Shown piece by piece: positions 23,020 to 34,614 of a DNA stretch of 64,000 nucleotides. Every line of letters begins with the position of its first letter. The first letter of the stretch is position 1. The notes below the pieces were generated by a model. The model had not been told where the DNA came from. It saw nothing but the letters and a program-made list of their open reading frames with translations, and did not search any database. The position numbers and the translations under genes were made by a program. Source of the DNA: Chinchilla lanigera (taxonomy: Eukaryota > Chordata > Mammalia > Rodentia > Chinchillidae); the NCBI RefSeq assembly GCF_000276665.1, contig NW_004955405.1, positions 14,225,423-14,289,422 of the forward strand, read 5' to 3'.

Positions 23020-23965
23020 GTGTTTATCTCTGTATCATCATTGAAATCCAGTATACAGTTCTCCCTCAAAAGTAACACTCATTTTGTTGAAGGTTCATCA
23101 TCATGCTGATGAGCTTTGTAAGTGATTAGATCAGGGTGATACTGGCTTCCATAAATGAATTTGGGAGCACTCCATTCCTTTCAATTTCTTTAAATAGCTT
23201 GAGGAGTATTGGTAATACAACATCCTTGAAATTTTATAGAATTCAACAGTGGGCTTCTTTTAATTGGTAGATTCCTTATTCCTGTGTCAATTTCATTGCT
23301 TGTTATTGGGTTGCTAAACATATTCATGACTTCTTGGATTAGTTTTGATATTTTGCTTGTGTCTAGGAATCTGGCTGTTTCTTCAAAATTTGCTAATTTT
23401 GGGAAATATTTATGAATAGTTACAAATTATCTTCTGGATTTCCACAGTCTTTATTGTGATTTTACCTTTAGGGTATCTAATGGAACTGATGTGAATCTTT
23501 TTTCTCTTTCTCTTGATGACACTGGCTAGGGGCTTTTCTATTTTGTTTATTTTCTCAAAGAACCAGCTCTTCAATTTATTGTGTTTTTTTCATTTTTTAT
23601 TCTCAATGTCACTGGTGTCTGCTCTCATCTTTATGATTTCCCTTCTTAATTTCAATTTGGGGCTGGCTGCTATTATTCCTCAAGTATCTTAAGATTTCTC
23701 ATAAGGTTGTCTACTTGAGCTTGCTCTGTTTTACTAATGTGAGCATTGATTGTGTTGAATTTTCCTTTTACAATTCCTTTCACAGTGTCCCAGAGGTTTC
23801 AGCAAATTGTACCATCATGATTAATTTCCACAAATTTTTAAATTTCTTCTATGATGTTTTTCTTAGTGCTTGAACCTGAGACCCACTGGTTGTGACCCAC
23901 TGGTTGTTTCAGAGTGTGTTTTTAATTTACCAGGAGCTTTTGCCTTTCCTAAAATTCCTCTGTTC
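23020..23965 (-). mobile_element. L1 ORF2 fragment, antisense (pre-RT to RT region)
   Basis: Read on the minus strand from 23,965 downwards, this recalls the ORF2 stretch after the endonuclease: a 'QWV'-type segment, then 'WDTVKGIVKGKF', then a region corresponding to 'WFFEKINKIDRPLARL' near 23,570-23,520. It then runs into the reverse transcriptase, the plus strand reading 'cagggtgatactggcttcca' near 23,130. The frame is broken repeatedly. A 14-bp unit (acccactggttgtg) is duplicated in tandem at 23,881-23,908. The sequence ceases to look like L1 at about 23,965. Confidence 0.85.
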
Positions 23966-24810
23966 ACAATGGAAGTCTAAGGTGGCAGTCTACCCCCAGA
24001 ATAGTGCCAAATGTAGAGATCTGCTTATAGTGAGAACAGGGTACCAGCATGAGCTTTCAACCCTGTGCAATCCAGGCTGAACTGGTGTCTATCTACAAGA
24101 CCTAGGTCTCTTCACAGCCCTAGGCCCTCAGCATGACTCCCTGCAGTCTGCTCTCCAGCTACTGGCAGTCTGCCATGGTTGTCTTTTATTCATCCACTCT
24201 GGGAACTTGGCGGTGTGCAGGATGGTTGAGGGCTACTTTGGGACTCAGGTTCAAGCACTAAGCCCTTCCTCACAATGGTGTCACAAGCTCTTGCTCTGAG
24301 ATTATGACTACAGCACTGTACTGAGGTCACTCACCAACTGCTGTGGAAGCCCAGCCTGGAATAAGTATCCTATATTTTCTTTGCTGATTCCAGTTACCAG
24401 TAATGCTTTTAGGTCTTGATGAAGTTCTCCAGTTCTCCATGAGCATAAAAAGTATTAGTTTCACTTTTTCTCCTGGCCACTTCCAGCAACACTGTGCAGT
24501 GTATAGGGGTTCATCTTTCTTCACCATAGTGGGATCTATTGTTTCTGTGTCACTCAATCTTATTTTCTTCTCTGTTAGTTCCCTCCTGGTTCTCAGGTAA
24601 TCCTCATTCACGTTGATTCCTTTCCAAGCTATTGATACCAGACTCCAAACACTTAGTCCTAGAGAAACTGAGTCTCTGGCACTCACTGTTGTGGGTCATT
24701 TTTCCCTCTGCATTGCTTTCTTGAAATAATTTATCCATAGTCACTTTTTCTGTGGCTCTCTTCTGACCATCTATGTGCAATTTGAAATGCCACTCCAAAA
24801 TGTAGAAGCT
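23966..24810. other. Unassigned repeat-like sequence adjoining the L1
   Basis: GC-richer than its surroundings, with a 119-codon minus-strand frame (24327-24686) that has no domain I recognise. On the minus strand it lies directly upstream of the L1 ORF2 piece, so it could be a lineage-specific L1 5' part joined after internal deletion, or an unrelated LTR-type repeat. Bases 24,244-24,262 are the exact reverse complement of 23,862-23,880 inside the L1 piece. Confidence 0.4.
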
Positions 24811-26186
24811 TACAATGAAAAGGTGTGTGAGCCTTCACAGTCCTATGAATTGGATGGGTTCAGCTGGGCAATGTTTACTAGAATTTTTTAAGTCATGTGT
24901 CAGCTGGGTCCAGCTACCAATTACAAGTTTGAAGAGGCTGGACATGCAAGGCCAGCATATTGAGACCAACAGCTGTTGCTACATCTTGAAGCTGGCTAAT
25001 GACTAAATGTCCAGTCAAGCTCTTAGTCAAAGTTTTAATTTTGTTCTCTGCATGTGATTTGGACATTTAATGGCTTTTTAAAAACTTGTAATTCTACCCC
25101 ATTAGGGAATGATTACTTGATCATGAAATATTGCGAGTTACCCACACTGAACTGCCTTCATAAAGGCATAGCTGTTCTGTATACAAAGACAAATGCTTTT
25201 AAGCATGTAGTACATACAGGGAATACAGGTAATTCAAGAAAACTTACCCAAAAACTCATGGAGTTGAGATCTGTAACGCCTGTGCATGACTCCAGCATCT
25301 TACTTATTTTAGGGTATGGCGTAGAGATCTAGCATGGTCACACTTTGATATCCATGAAGGCGAACTCACACTTTGGAGTGTGGGACTTAAATCAGGATGA
25401 ATAGAAAAGCACCAGACCATTCCAGGGTATAGTCAGGGGTCAGAATAAAACTGCAGTGTGATGGGGATAATCACTGCTGTAGCTCTATTTTTTCCAGCTG
25501 AGCATTCATTGTTCAAGGGGAGAGACTCTATCTTTATACGCCTTTCATTGCGGGGCTAGGAGTTGGATGCAAACTTAGCAATTCGCTAAAGTTTGCCTTG
25601 ACCGGATTTCAAGGAGCTTTAGAGAAAGCCAAAAGCCTCTCAAGGAGGCCAGTCAGTGGGGCCAGTCTTGAACAAGCTAAAATTTATTTCTCAAACAGAT
25701 GTTTCCCAGCTCTTTGGTTCATAAGTAATAAGCTCAGGTTGAAACATATGCTGCAATGACAAGTGAGTTACATGGCTCATTCGTAGTAATCTCGCTGTGG
25801 TATTATCTTCCCTTCAATTCCCATTGTGAATTCATCTGAAAAACTTGAAGTATTTAGGTTTGCTGCTATAAAATGAAATCCAGAATATGAGACTTGAATT
25901 TGATAGAAATATAGCTCACATTTGTGTATTTTAAAACTGTATTTCTGATGAGTATATTATTCATTTCCATATGTATAACAATTTCTGACCAAGCAGTGCT
26001 GTCCTCCAATCGATGGCCAGGGTTCTTTGCATCTTGTTGCTTGGAATCTTCAGTATGAGGCTGTCTGTTTCACTGTCACTGAAAAAACACTGAAAGAATG
26101 GCTCATGCCCAGTTGTGAAATTTGTTTCTATGTAGCAGGTATCAGTTTTATCTCCATGCTGGAGTGCAGCATGTAGTCACTTGCCT
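24811..26186. other. Unassigned sequence with a balanced-composition patch
   Basis: No gene is supported. At about 25,330-25,700 the sequence is GC-balanced with several CpGs and a small hairpin (cacactttggagtgtg, 25,367-25,382). I cannot tie it to any family. Confidence 0.4.
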
Positions 26187-26201
26187 ATATCTGGCTTTTA
26201 T

Positions 26202-26323
26202 TTGTTTTGGGTTCTTTTTTGTTTTTGTCTTTGTTTTGTTTTGTTTTCCGGTCCCAGGGATTGAACTCACGACCTTGCACTTGCCGATCAGGCACTGTGC
26301 CGCTGAGCTAAATTCCCAGCCCC
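26202..26323 (-). mobile_element. ID-type SINE, young, antisense, perfect duplication
   Basis: The plus strand shows a T-rich tail with G interruptions, then 'gggattgaactcacgacctt' and the terminal 'cccagcccc'. A perfect 15-bp target-site duplication, atatctggcttttat, is present at 26187-26201 and 26324-26338. The perfect duplication indicates a recent insertion. Confidence 0.96.
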
Positions 26324-26338
26324 ATATCTGGCTTTTAT

Positions 26339-29300
26339 GAAGGCTGAAAAATAATGTCTAAGTGTGTTAGTAAGGAAGAGAATATGGGCTTTGTGATTCA
26401 TTAGTGGTCTCTGTCACATTTCTGTATAATTAGTTGTCTGAGAAGGGAAGGACAAGAAGGAAAGAATATCAAGAAGAACAACCATTTTATATCAATAGCA
26501 GAAAACTAGAAGAAAAGGAGCTACAATTTGTAAAGTAGGTGTTTGTTGAAGTATATGTTTACATCTCTAAAGACGGCCCCGATTGTGAGACCTATGTGCA
26601 TTCTGTGTGAGTACTTTCCGAACATCCTGTTCTCTGAGCTAGCCATTCACTAGATGACCTACAAGGTCTTATGCCATAGAGATTTCAGTCAGTACTTTTC
26701 CCCAGCATGAAAATGTTTATCTCCTTTAAAACAAAATTTAAAGATGGCAGTGATGAAGTATAGTGATACCTCTGTTGTTGAACAGCTCCCAGCTTGAACT
26801 TTCCACTACTTTGAACAACAGTGTTGAAGAAAAAGTCTGCCTGGTATTTGCAATTTTCTTCAATAGCTGAACTTAAATTCTGACTTGAAAACACGTGTAA
26901 GGGCTGAGAATGAGTGATTCCTTGAGTCTCACCGCAGACACAGAGAGGTGATCCTTTGGTCTAAGGGCTGCTTTCATCTAGAAAGCATAATGCTTGTGTT
27001 AGTGCATTAAAACATGCGTCATTGTGTTTGTGCTTTATTTGCATAAAATATCATAACTGTGGCTCCAAATGAAGTTAGTAACATAAGAAGTAAAGCTAAG
27101 AGAAGAATTGTGAGAACCATGATAGAGTTAATGACATAAATCATTGCAAAATTTGTTAAAAATGAAATATATAAGTGTAATTTTTGTGCCTTGAAAGCAA
27201 TTATTTAGTTTCCCATTATTTTTTATGGGAAAATATGTTCAGTTCCTTAACTTTTAGTTGTTTGAACATAAATTTGGAACAAACTGAGTTCAACAGCCGA
27301 GGTATCACTATATGTTAAACACCTGATAACATCAGCTTCTCAATTTGCGAAGAGCCTAAGTTTACTAACATGGCGGTAGAAGGCTCACAATTTAAACCCC
27401 TCTCTACATATGGAAGGGGCAGCACTTTCATCCATTGGAATATTCACAATAATGCCTAATGTTTGCCTTTTTTTCCTGCCCAGCTTCTACCTGAATTACC
27501 ATCCAGTGATTTTCTGAATATCTTATTCATAGTCATAGCATTCCACAGAACTACCTCTCAAGAAGAAAACACTTTGTAGGGTAAATTAATTAAGGCAATT
27601 TTCTGATTCTTGAGGTTACCACTTTTTCCACAAACCCCAAATGCTATCCTTGTGCGACACATGAAATGGTCTACTGAAATCCAATTTATGATTTTATGTG
27701 TTAAAAAAATGAATTGTGATGTTGAGAGGTAATCCAACAAATGACAATTCTGTGATACTGTTTATATGGTAGTTAGAATCTGTCATTATTATAACTAATT
27801 GACAAACATCTATTTCTTTTCTATGCTGGACTCGGATCTTTTTGAGATCTTAGTATCTAAGCAAGGAAAGATTGCATCAGTTTCCATGCCAATATGTTCA
27901 CTGAATTCCAAGTACGTATAGTGGTACTCTGCCATTTTTGCCTCCTCATGCTACGAAGCAAACAGAAAGGTAAAGATTTTGTTCTTGTAATGGTTGAGTC
28001 TATCAAGAGGAATGAGTCATTGCTAAAGATAGCAGGAAGAAAAATATGTGTCTGGAAACCAAAGTGTGATGCATTAGACCACTTATTATTACTCCTATGT
28101 CCAGCAATCCCTTACAAGAATAAATCAGACAACTTAGACCAGTGATAATGATTTAATAATACCTCTCAGTTCTATCATAATTCTGAATTTCCACACCTGA
28201 GTAGGACTTGGTACAAACTGCATGGTTTTTGAACTGTTTGTGATGCACATGTCCTTTCACGATGAAAACCCAGAACTTCATGAGCTCCTTCAAGGCCAAA
28301 TCCTGGGACAGAATACTTTCTCTATTTTCTTACACATTCACTGAATAAATTTTTCAATATACTTCAGGTATAATTCTCATAGCCTTTGTGTATTTTTAAA
28401 CCTGTTAATCTGCAATGACTTCATTTGTGAGGATTTTCTTCCTTTTTTGGATGATAAAGAGAGAGTCTTCTATACATTTGTTCTACTTCTTTGTCTTCCG
28501 AAGCCTACTACAAGTGAGAACTAAGGACCTGATTTAAATACTTTAAGAATTCTTAGAACTCTTAGTGATCCAGAGAAACATAAAATTTGAAAAAGTAGTT
28601 AATCTTATGCTTTATCTAAAGTAAAAGCACTTGATCTAACTGTGCTTACTTCTTAATCTGTGAAAAGGCTCTAGAGCAGGACAGGAAAGAGCACTCCTAA
28701 GGGTTCAGCTGGACTCTGAGGAGGGGAAGGAGCTGATGAAGTTCCAGAGGAGTAGGGCTGATGTACATCTAGTGTCCGAACATGAATGCTTAACAATGAA
28801 ATATGACCTATGTTTTAGGAAGAAACCTAATTTTCCACTGCAGAGAAATCTTTCTAAGCACAAAAGCAATGATAAAGGAAAATAACATAAAGAAATTAAA
28901 ACCTTTGCATATTAAAAGTACTGAAAAGACAAGCACATATCAAACTTGTAAAACCACCTGCAGTATTTAAAATGTTAATGCTCTAGTTGTAGAAATAAGT
29001 TCCAACTTCCTTGCTCAATATCTATCAGTTTCCTTCCTCCCAGTCTTTCAGGCCATTGACCTAACCATTACTTTCTTCTTCTCACTTTATTTTTACTCCT
29101 TATGAAGCAAAAAAGCCCTGTTTCATTATCACAGTTATTACCCTGTAAATGTCTCAAGGCTAGCTTTTTAAAAAATTATTTTTATTCCCTGACACAGTAG
29201 CCACAGAAGATCTAGTAACTACATGTCTTCAATTGAGCAGTTGAGCATTGCTGGGGAAAAACTAAATCACACAATACTGAGATAAGTATAATTTATATTC

Positions 29301-32300
29301 ATTACCATGTGCAATAAATGATCAGTCAATAGCATATATTACATTTCAATAAACAATATGTTTTCAACATTTATACAAGCAAATTAAGTCCAGAATATGG
29401 ATACTGGGAACTATAACAAAATTAACAAGTTTGCTTTCTTGATCATATTTTGATTCTAGGGTTCGGATGCAATGAACAATCACATATCTCTTAAGTTTTC
29501 CTTCAGCAAAATTCATTGAAAGCATGATAATATACATGAAGGAATATAATAGTTTTAAAGTTTCTCATATATTTTTTGCAACTTCATTCTATTTCACAAA
29601 GATGAGCATTCCCATATTTCTTTTTGATGAGTTCTTAATTTATAGATTTTAAAATGCTATCTCAAGGCTTTGATGATCTCAATTACTGTTATGTGCAACA
29701 TTTAGTATGAATATTAGTTTTGATAATTTAATTATGTGATCTTTAATTTAGACATATTGCCTGATTTCCATTGCTACATTTATTTCAGTAGTAAATATGT
29801 GCATTTTCAAATACTTACAGGCTTAAAACACTAAGAGATTAGAATGATATTATTTTTCTTATAAACATCTCTATTTTACAAATTCTTCTGTGAAAATCAT
29901 CTTACTTACAACTGCAAAAATGTTACTTAAAATACTATTCAGCTTTGCTTTCCTGTAAGAAAACATCATCTAGACATTTAATTTTGGTGTTGATACCATT
30001 ATATGTTTGGAAGACAAATTGACAGATTACCCATCTAAAAAGGATTCCAATAGCAAAAACATAGTGGAAGTTTTAATATAGTCTACAAAAATATGAGCCC
30101 TTCTGCAAAATTCAAATTATGGAGACATTATAAATTGTCTTGCACAAATTAAAGTATGCCTCTCATATTTGAAGAGATTGATGTTAAAGAAATCAAAGTT
30201 AGTTTAGCGTGATTAAACTCCAAGGGACTAGGAAACATAAAGAATGAAAATGAACTCATCAGGAAGTTTGCAAAGAATATCAGATGCTGAGTATTAAGCC
30301 TCAAACTGGGATTTCAGTAGCAGAAAAGAAAAATATAGCTTTCTTGTCTGGTCAAGTTTTATCTTTTACAGTTACTTAGAAATAACCTGTCAGAATTATG
30401 CAACAAAAGTTTTCTTGTTTCATTGTTTTGTGGAATAGTAAAACTTTATAGACTGTCAGAGGCCAGCACTATGATTTAACAAGGACATTCCACTGTGAGT
30501 TACAAAGCTTACTTACGACTTCAATATTCTCTCCTGGACTTTCTGACTGGGCTGTCAAAAATGGCAATAGACACAGAGATAATTTGGATTTTAAAACAAA
30601 ACCAAACCCCTCATTATTTCATTTTTCTCTACAACTTGAGACATTGCAACCAAAAATGGATTCAGTATTGTGACTTTTCTATTTTCTAAACATACAAATA
30701 TATATGTACGTTTTATAAATGTGTTACAGCCATAACATTTTTGTTTCCCCTACTTGTTTTTTCCAAATATTATCAAATCCCTATGGAGGCAACCAAAAGA
30801 TATGGTTAAATATTAGAGAAGGAAATATTCAACCATAGAAGAGTTCATCTTTCCTGAGTCTAGGACCCATCATTGACAGATTTCTTTTCATCCATCATAA
30901 AAAGATTTCCCGAGTTTATTCTCCACTGTGCCGTTCTAAGAAACAGACTATTGCAATTTCTATTGTACAGTCCTATCATGGTTCCATAGGATTTACAGTA
31001 ATTTTTTATTATTGTAAATCTTCTTTACAATAATTTTTTGAAAAACAGATCTTAACTTTATAAAAATGAATTAAAAAGTCAAGCATATACTCCAACTTAG
31101 GGATAATTTAAAGGAATTAATCAAAGGAAACTTATTTTCAGAACCATGAAGAAAATCTCAAACCTAGATTTCCAAAATGTTCACTTGGGAATGTGTTACA
31201 CATTTCCTTTCTCCCAGCAGATACATTATCCAATCAAAGTTTATTCAAATACTAATGTAAATTTGTGTCTTTTAGCATGGCAGTTGTTGGGGATAATAAA
31301 AATAACAACCTTTTGTCCATTCTTTGCTCCTCTTCCATTCCCTGATCTCTATTTATTCTTTAATCTTACTTTCACACTTTCTCATTTCCTACATTTATTC
31401 TCTTTCTTCCTTTCAAATATTTACACCCTTCCTTTTTTAATTCATTTTTGTAAGTACTTGTTCCTTTATTTAAAGGAAAAGTTCCTGTCTTCTGAAAAAA
31501 TCATCCCTAGTTCTTTTTGGGTCAACTCTTTTTCTTGCCTGGTTGAGTTCAGTGTTATGCTGATCAAATGTGTAGGTAACATGTAATATAAATCTAATAA
31601 GAATAGGTTAATACTTTAATACTATCAGAATCTAAGCCACATGAGAATATAAATTTTATACTATTAACAAAGTATCTCTAATGCTTCAAATATTCTTGAA
31701 GTATGGTGTGCAGAAGATAAAGAGTTTCAGGTCAGGGGATGTAATGGCGGCATAAAATCATTTTGGAAATGCAATCTGGGTATCTTCAGCTGTGCTCCTG
31801 TTTGCTCAGGTAATGTAGTGCAGCACCAGATCTTGTAATGATCCCAGGTTTCCATTAAGAAACCAAGAAATTATATTCAATGTAGACACACATGATACAA
31901 GGTGTAGCAGGATTATGGGCAGGGACTCAAGAGGGAGCTCTGGTATTACAGACCTTAAGTGTCTCTAGAAAAGTGCAAAAACATCACAGAGGAAATTATA
32001 TGAAAGTTGAATTTTGAAAGACTTGAGGGGAAATTCATTGGTTGTAGAAGGAAGAGGGACATCCAAGAAAGAGTCAGAGATAAGTGATAAAATACTGAAT
32101 GGTATTTTTTCCCTGGTGCTCCAAAATTAGTGAATTTTGCTCCCTTTTTCTATGACCAAGCTTCATGGATATGCAGCAAAAGACACCTGCTAGAATCTTA
32201 CTTCCCATGCCAACTTCAGATTATATCAAAAGAGGACTGGGATTAAAGTGACTTTGGCAGAGAATGTTTGTGGGTTTTTATGACTAGATGGCTGGAAACG

Positions 32301-32793
32301 TATTCTCCACTTTGAAGGACAAGGATGTGTTAGCTGTGAACCTGAGGAAAACTAGATGTATTTGAGAAATTTATTAGCTCAGTGTTATATAGCCATATGG
32401 CTTTTGAAAACTGAATTATGGTATTTTCTTTCATAGGATTTCTCAAAGCCTTAATTTGTTAATGTACATTGTATCTCTCTAGATACAGTGAGAATTTATT
32501 GTGCACTACCTATTTTGATCTCATGTTTTTCTTGGTAATCTTAGTAATATTTATAATAAAATTCCATGAAAACATTTTTAATTGAAAAGGAAAATGAATA
32601 AATGGAATGACAATCTCAAAGCCATAAACTAGTTTATATCAAAGCAAAGTTATAGTTTTCTGGCTTCTTGAGTTTCAATTTGATTGCTCTTTTATCTTTC
32701 TTTCATTTTTTAACACAGGTGAAATTATAGACCTGAATAAGAATATGAGAATATTAAATAGAGTGCGCAAAGGGGGTAGACAAGCTTAATTGG
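26339..32793. other. Long unassigned AT-rich stretch
   Basis: About 6.4 kb in which I identify no gene, no young SINE and no LTR. It holds scattered short open frames without domains and a pyrimidine-rich block at about 31,300-31,450 (cttcc/tttct-rich). Ancient, unrecognisable repeats may be present. Confidence 0.5.
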
Positions 32794-33169
32794 TGTTATG
32801 GTTTGTGGCTGAATGTCCCCACAAAGCCTTATGTGATCATGGGGTTGGGCTTCTAGAGTTTATGATTGATCCATGGGCCAATGTTGGAATTATGGATGTG
32901 AGTGCTACACCTGCCCTGGGGCAGAGAGTTTGCATAGAATGTAAGAGAGGGAAAGAGGCTGCTTATGCTGCTCCTCCCTTTTTGCTGTTGTTGCTTTTGC
33001 TGTCTTCCACTTCCATGAACTGTTGCCCTCTGCCATGTGCCACTCTGCCTTGGAGCCAGCTGAGTATGGACTGAAACCTCCACAAACTGTGAGCTAAATA
33101 AACCTTTCCTTCCTTAATTCTGGGTGTCAGGTATTTTATCTCAGCAACGAGAGAAAAGTCACTAAGACA
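32794..33169 (+). mobile_element. MaLR-type solo LTR, subfamily B, complete
   Basis: This is the best-preserved copy. It begins TGTTATGG and ends AAGACA, so the TG...CA termini are intact. It has the 'gtccccacaaagccttatgt' start region, a 'gctgttgttgcttttgctgt' pyrimidine/CTG-rich middle, 'gagctaaataaacctttcct' holding the AATAAA polyadenylation signal, and 'cagcaacgagagaaaagtca' at the end. The immediate 5-bp flanks do not match as a duplication. It serves as the local reference for the antisense copies at 7.6, 18.2, 36.5 and 45.6 kb. Open frames on both strands overlap it and are chance. Confidence 0.88.
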
Positions 33170-33399
33170 GTGGACAAATTTATAGAAAAGCACTTATTTT
33201 GGAAGAAAATTAATACTGTATCCTAACACAAAGACTGACATACCCTAGTGTCATACAAATCTGAGAAAATTATCAAGTACTATGAAATTCACTCCATACA
33301 AAACTCCCAAAAATAGAATAGGAGAAAAACTAAGAAAAGGATAAATCAATTTGTGATATAGGAATGGATAAAATTTATAGTCAATATAGTTTCATTGAT

Positions 33400-33488
33400 G
33401 GTTTCTTTTTTTGGTAGCAGGAATCAAACCCAGGACCTTGCACTTGCCAAGCAGGTGCTTGTGCCACTGAGCTGTATCCCTGGCCTTA
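33400..33488 (-). mobile_element. ID-type SINE, intermediate age, antisense
   Basis: The plus strand reads 'gaatcaaacccaggaccttg', 'cacttgccaagcaggtgctt' and 'gagctgtatccctggcc', a diverged ID. The duplication ttcattgat flanks it at 33391-33399 and 33491-33499. Confidence 0.9.
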
Positions 33489-33499
33489 TTTTCATTGAT

Positions 33500-34509
33500 A
33501 TACAGCATAAGACACTTGCTAAAATTTTACCCCATTTTCCAGTTATAGGAGAGAACCAGATTGGATTGACTACCGTGGTAAAAGTTGCTGGAGTATTAGA
33601 TGGGCAGAAATATGTTCTCTGTCTCCACAACGTATTCAAGGGAGCATTCAGATAGTGAGTGAAAACTCAGAAATAAGAGGTGGAATTCACATACAATGAC
33701 TCATAAAATTATTTTCAGAATCTAATAGTAATTAATAACCAGTCACTCTTTGAGGACAAACCATACAAGGATACCAAATACACTAATAATGTGTCCTGCT
33801 GTAACCAAAAACATATGCAACATTAAATATATAAGCATTCAATGAATACAAGGTGTGACTGACACATATGGTGAATGCTTAAATTAAGAATATGTTACAC
33901 TAAAAGAAAGTTTGCCACTATTCCCCTTAAAATATTCCTTTTCATTTAACATACACTTATCTAATCATTCTTGCCTCCTTTGGAAGCATTTCTGCAAGTC
34001 CTCTTTTGTGTCTTTAGATGCCTCAATACTCTGAACTGATTCAAAACATTTACTTTTTATGGTCTTTTTGATTTTGGAGAAGAGCCAGAGGCACATAGTG
34101 CAGGATCTTATGAATTAAGTGGATGAAGACACACTGTAATATTTTTCTTTGACAGAAATTGCAGTCAATGTTGTAACATTCCTAGGAGCTGAATTCCACT
34201 AGACATTTATGTCACAACATGTAAGCAAAAAGTGAAATGTGACATTTCACTTTTTCTGCAGTGATAATGGCTGTTTACACAGTACAATCTGTGTTTCAAA
34301 TATTAATGAAAGATTGTTTTTCTTGTGTTAAATGAGAATCATATGAATATGTTTATAGACTGAAGGAAAAGAATACATTTAGAAGGAAAATAAATGAGCA
34401 GGCAGTGGAAAGATCAAGCAAATGCAAAAGGTAATTGAGTCATGAGCTTAGTAAATATTGAGACAGAGATTGTGAAGTCTAACAGGTAATAGTAAGAAGC
34501 AGCTGGCAT
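33500..34509. other. Unassigned sequence containing a perfect palindrome
   Basis: No gene or repeat recognised. It carries the 29-bp perfect palindrome listed separately (34227-34255). Confidence 0.45.
34227..34255. repeat. Perfect 29-bp palindrome with ISRE-like half sites
   Basis: Arms of 14 bases (aaaaagtgaaatgt and its exact reverse complement) surround a single central base. Each arm contains AAGTGAAA, which resembles an interferon-regulatory-factor half site. The symmetry is seen directly; a binding role is inference only. Confidence 0.9.
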
Positions 34510-34614
34510 GGGGCTGGGGATATAGCTCAGTGGCACAAATGCCTGACTGGCAAGCACAAGGTCCTGAGTTTGATTCCCGATACCAACAAAAAAAAAAAGA
34601 AAAAAAAGAAAAAG
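34510..34614 (+). mobile_element. ID-type SINE, sense, with A-rich tail
   Basis: It opens 'ggggctggggatatagctca', has the 'gcaagcacaaggtcctgag' core and a B-box 'tttgattcccgatacc', followed by an A-rich tail broken by G. It is flanked by weakly matching 17-mers (aagaagcagctggcatg upstream, aagaagtgcctagtatg downstream) that may be an eroded duplication. Confidence 0.93.

Noticed and set aside
31146..31586. 146-codon Phe/Leu-rich plus-strand frame
   Set aside because: It coincides with a pyrimidine-rich tract that suppresses stops; the apparent hydrophobic segments are a composition effect and no family is recognised.
32790..33193. Overlapping open frames on both strands
   Set aside because: All lie in the complete MaLR-type LTR; a solo LTR has no coding sequence.
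34510..34600. tRNA-like gene
   Set aside because: The tRNA-like boxes belong to the head of an ID SINE with an A-tail; it is not a functional tRNA.
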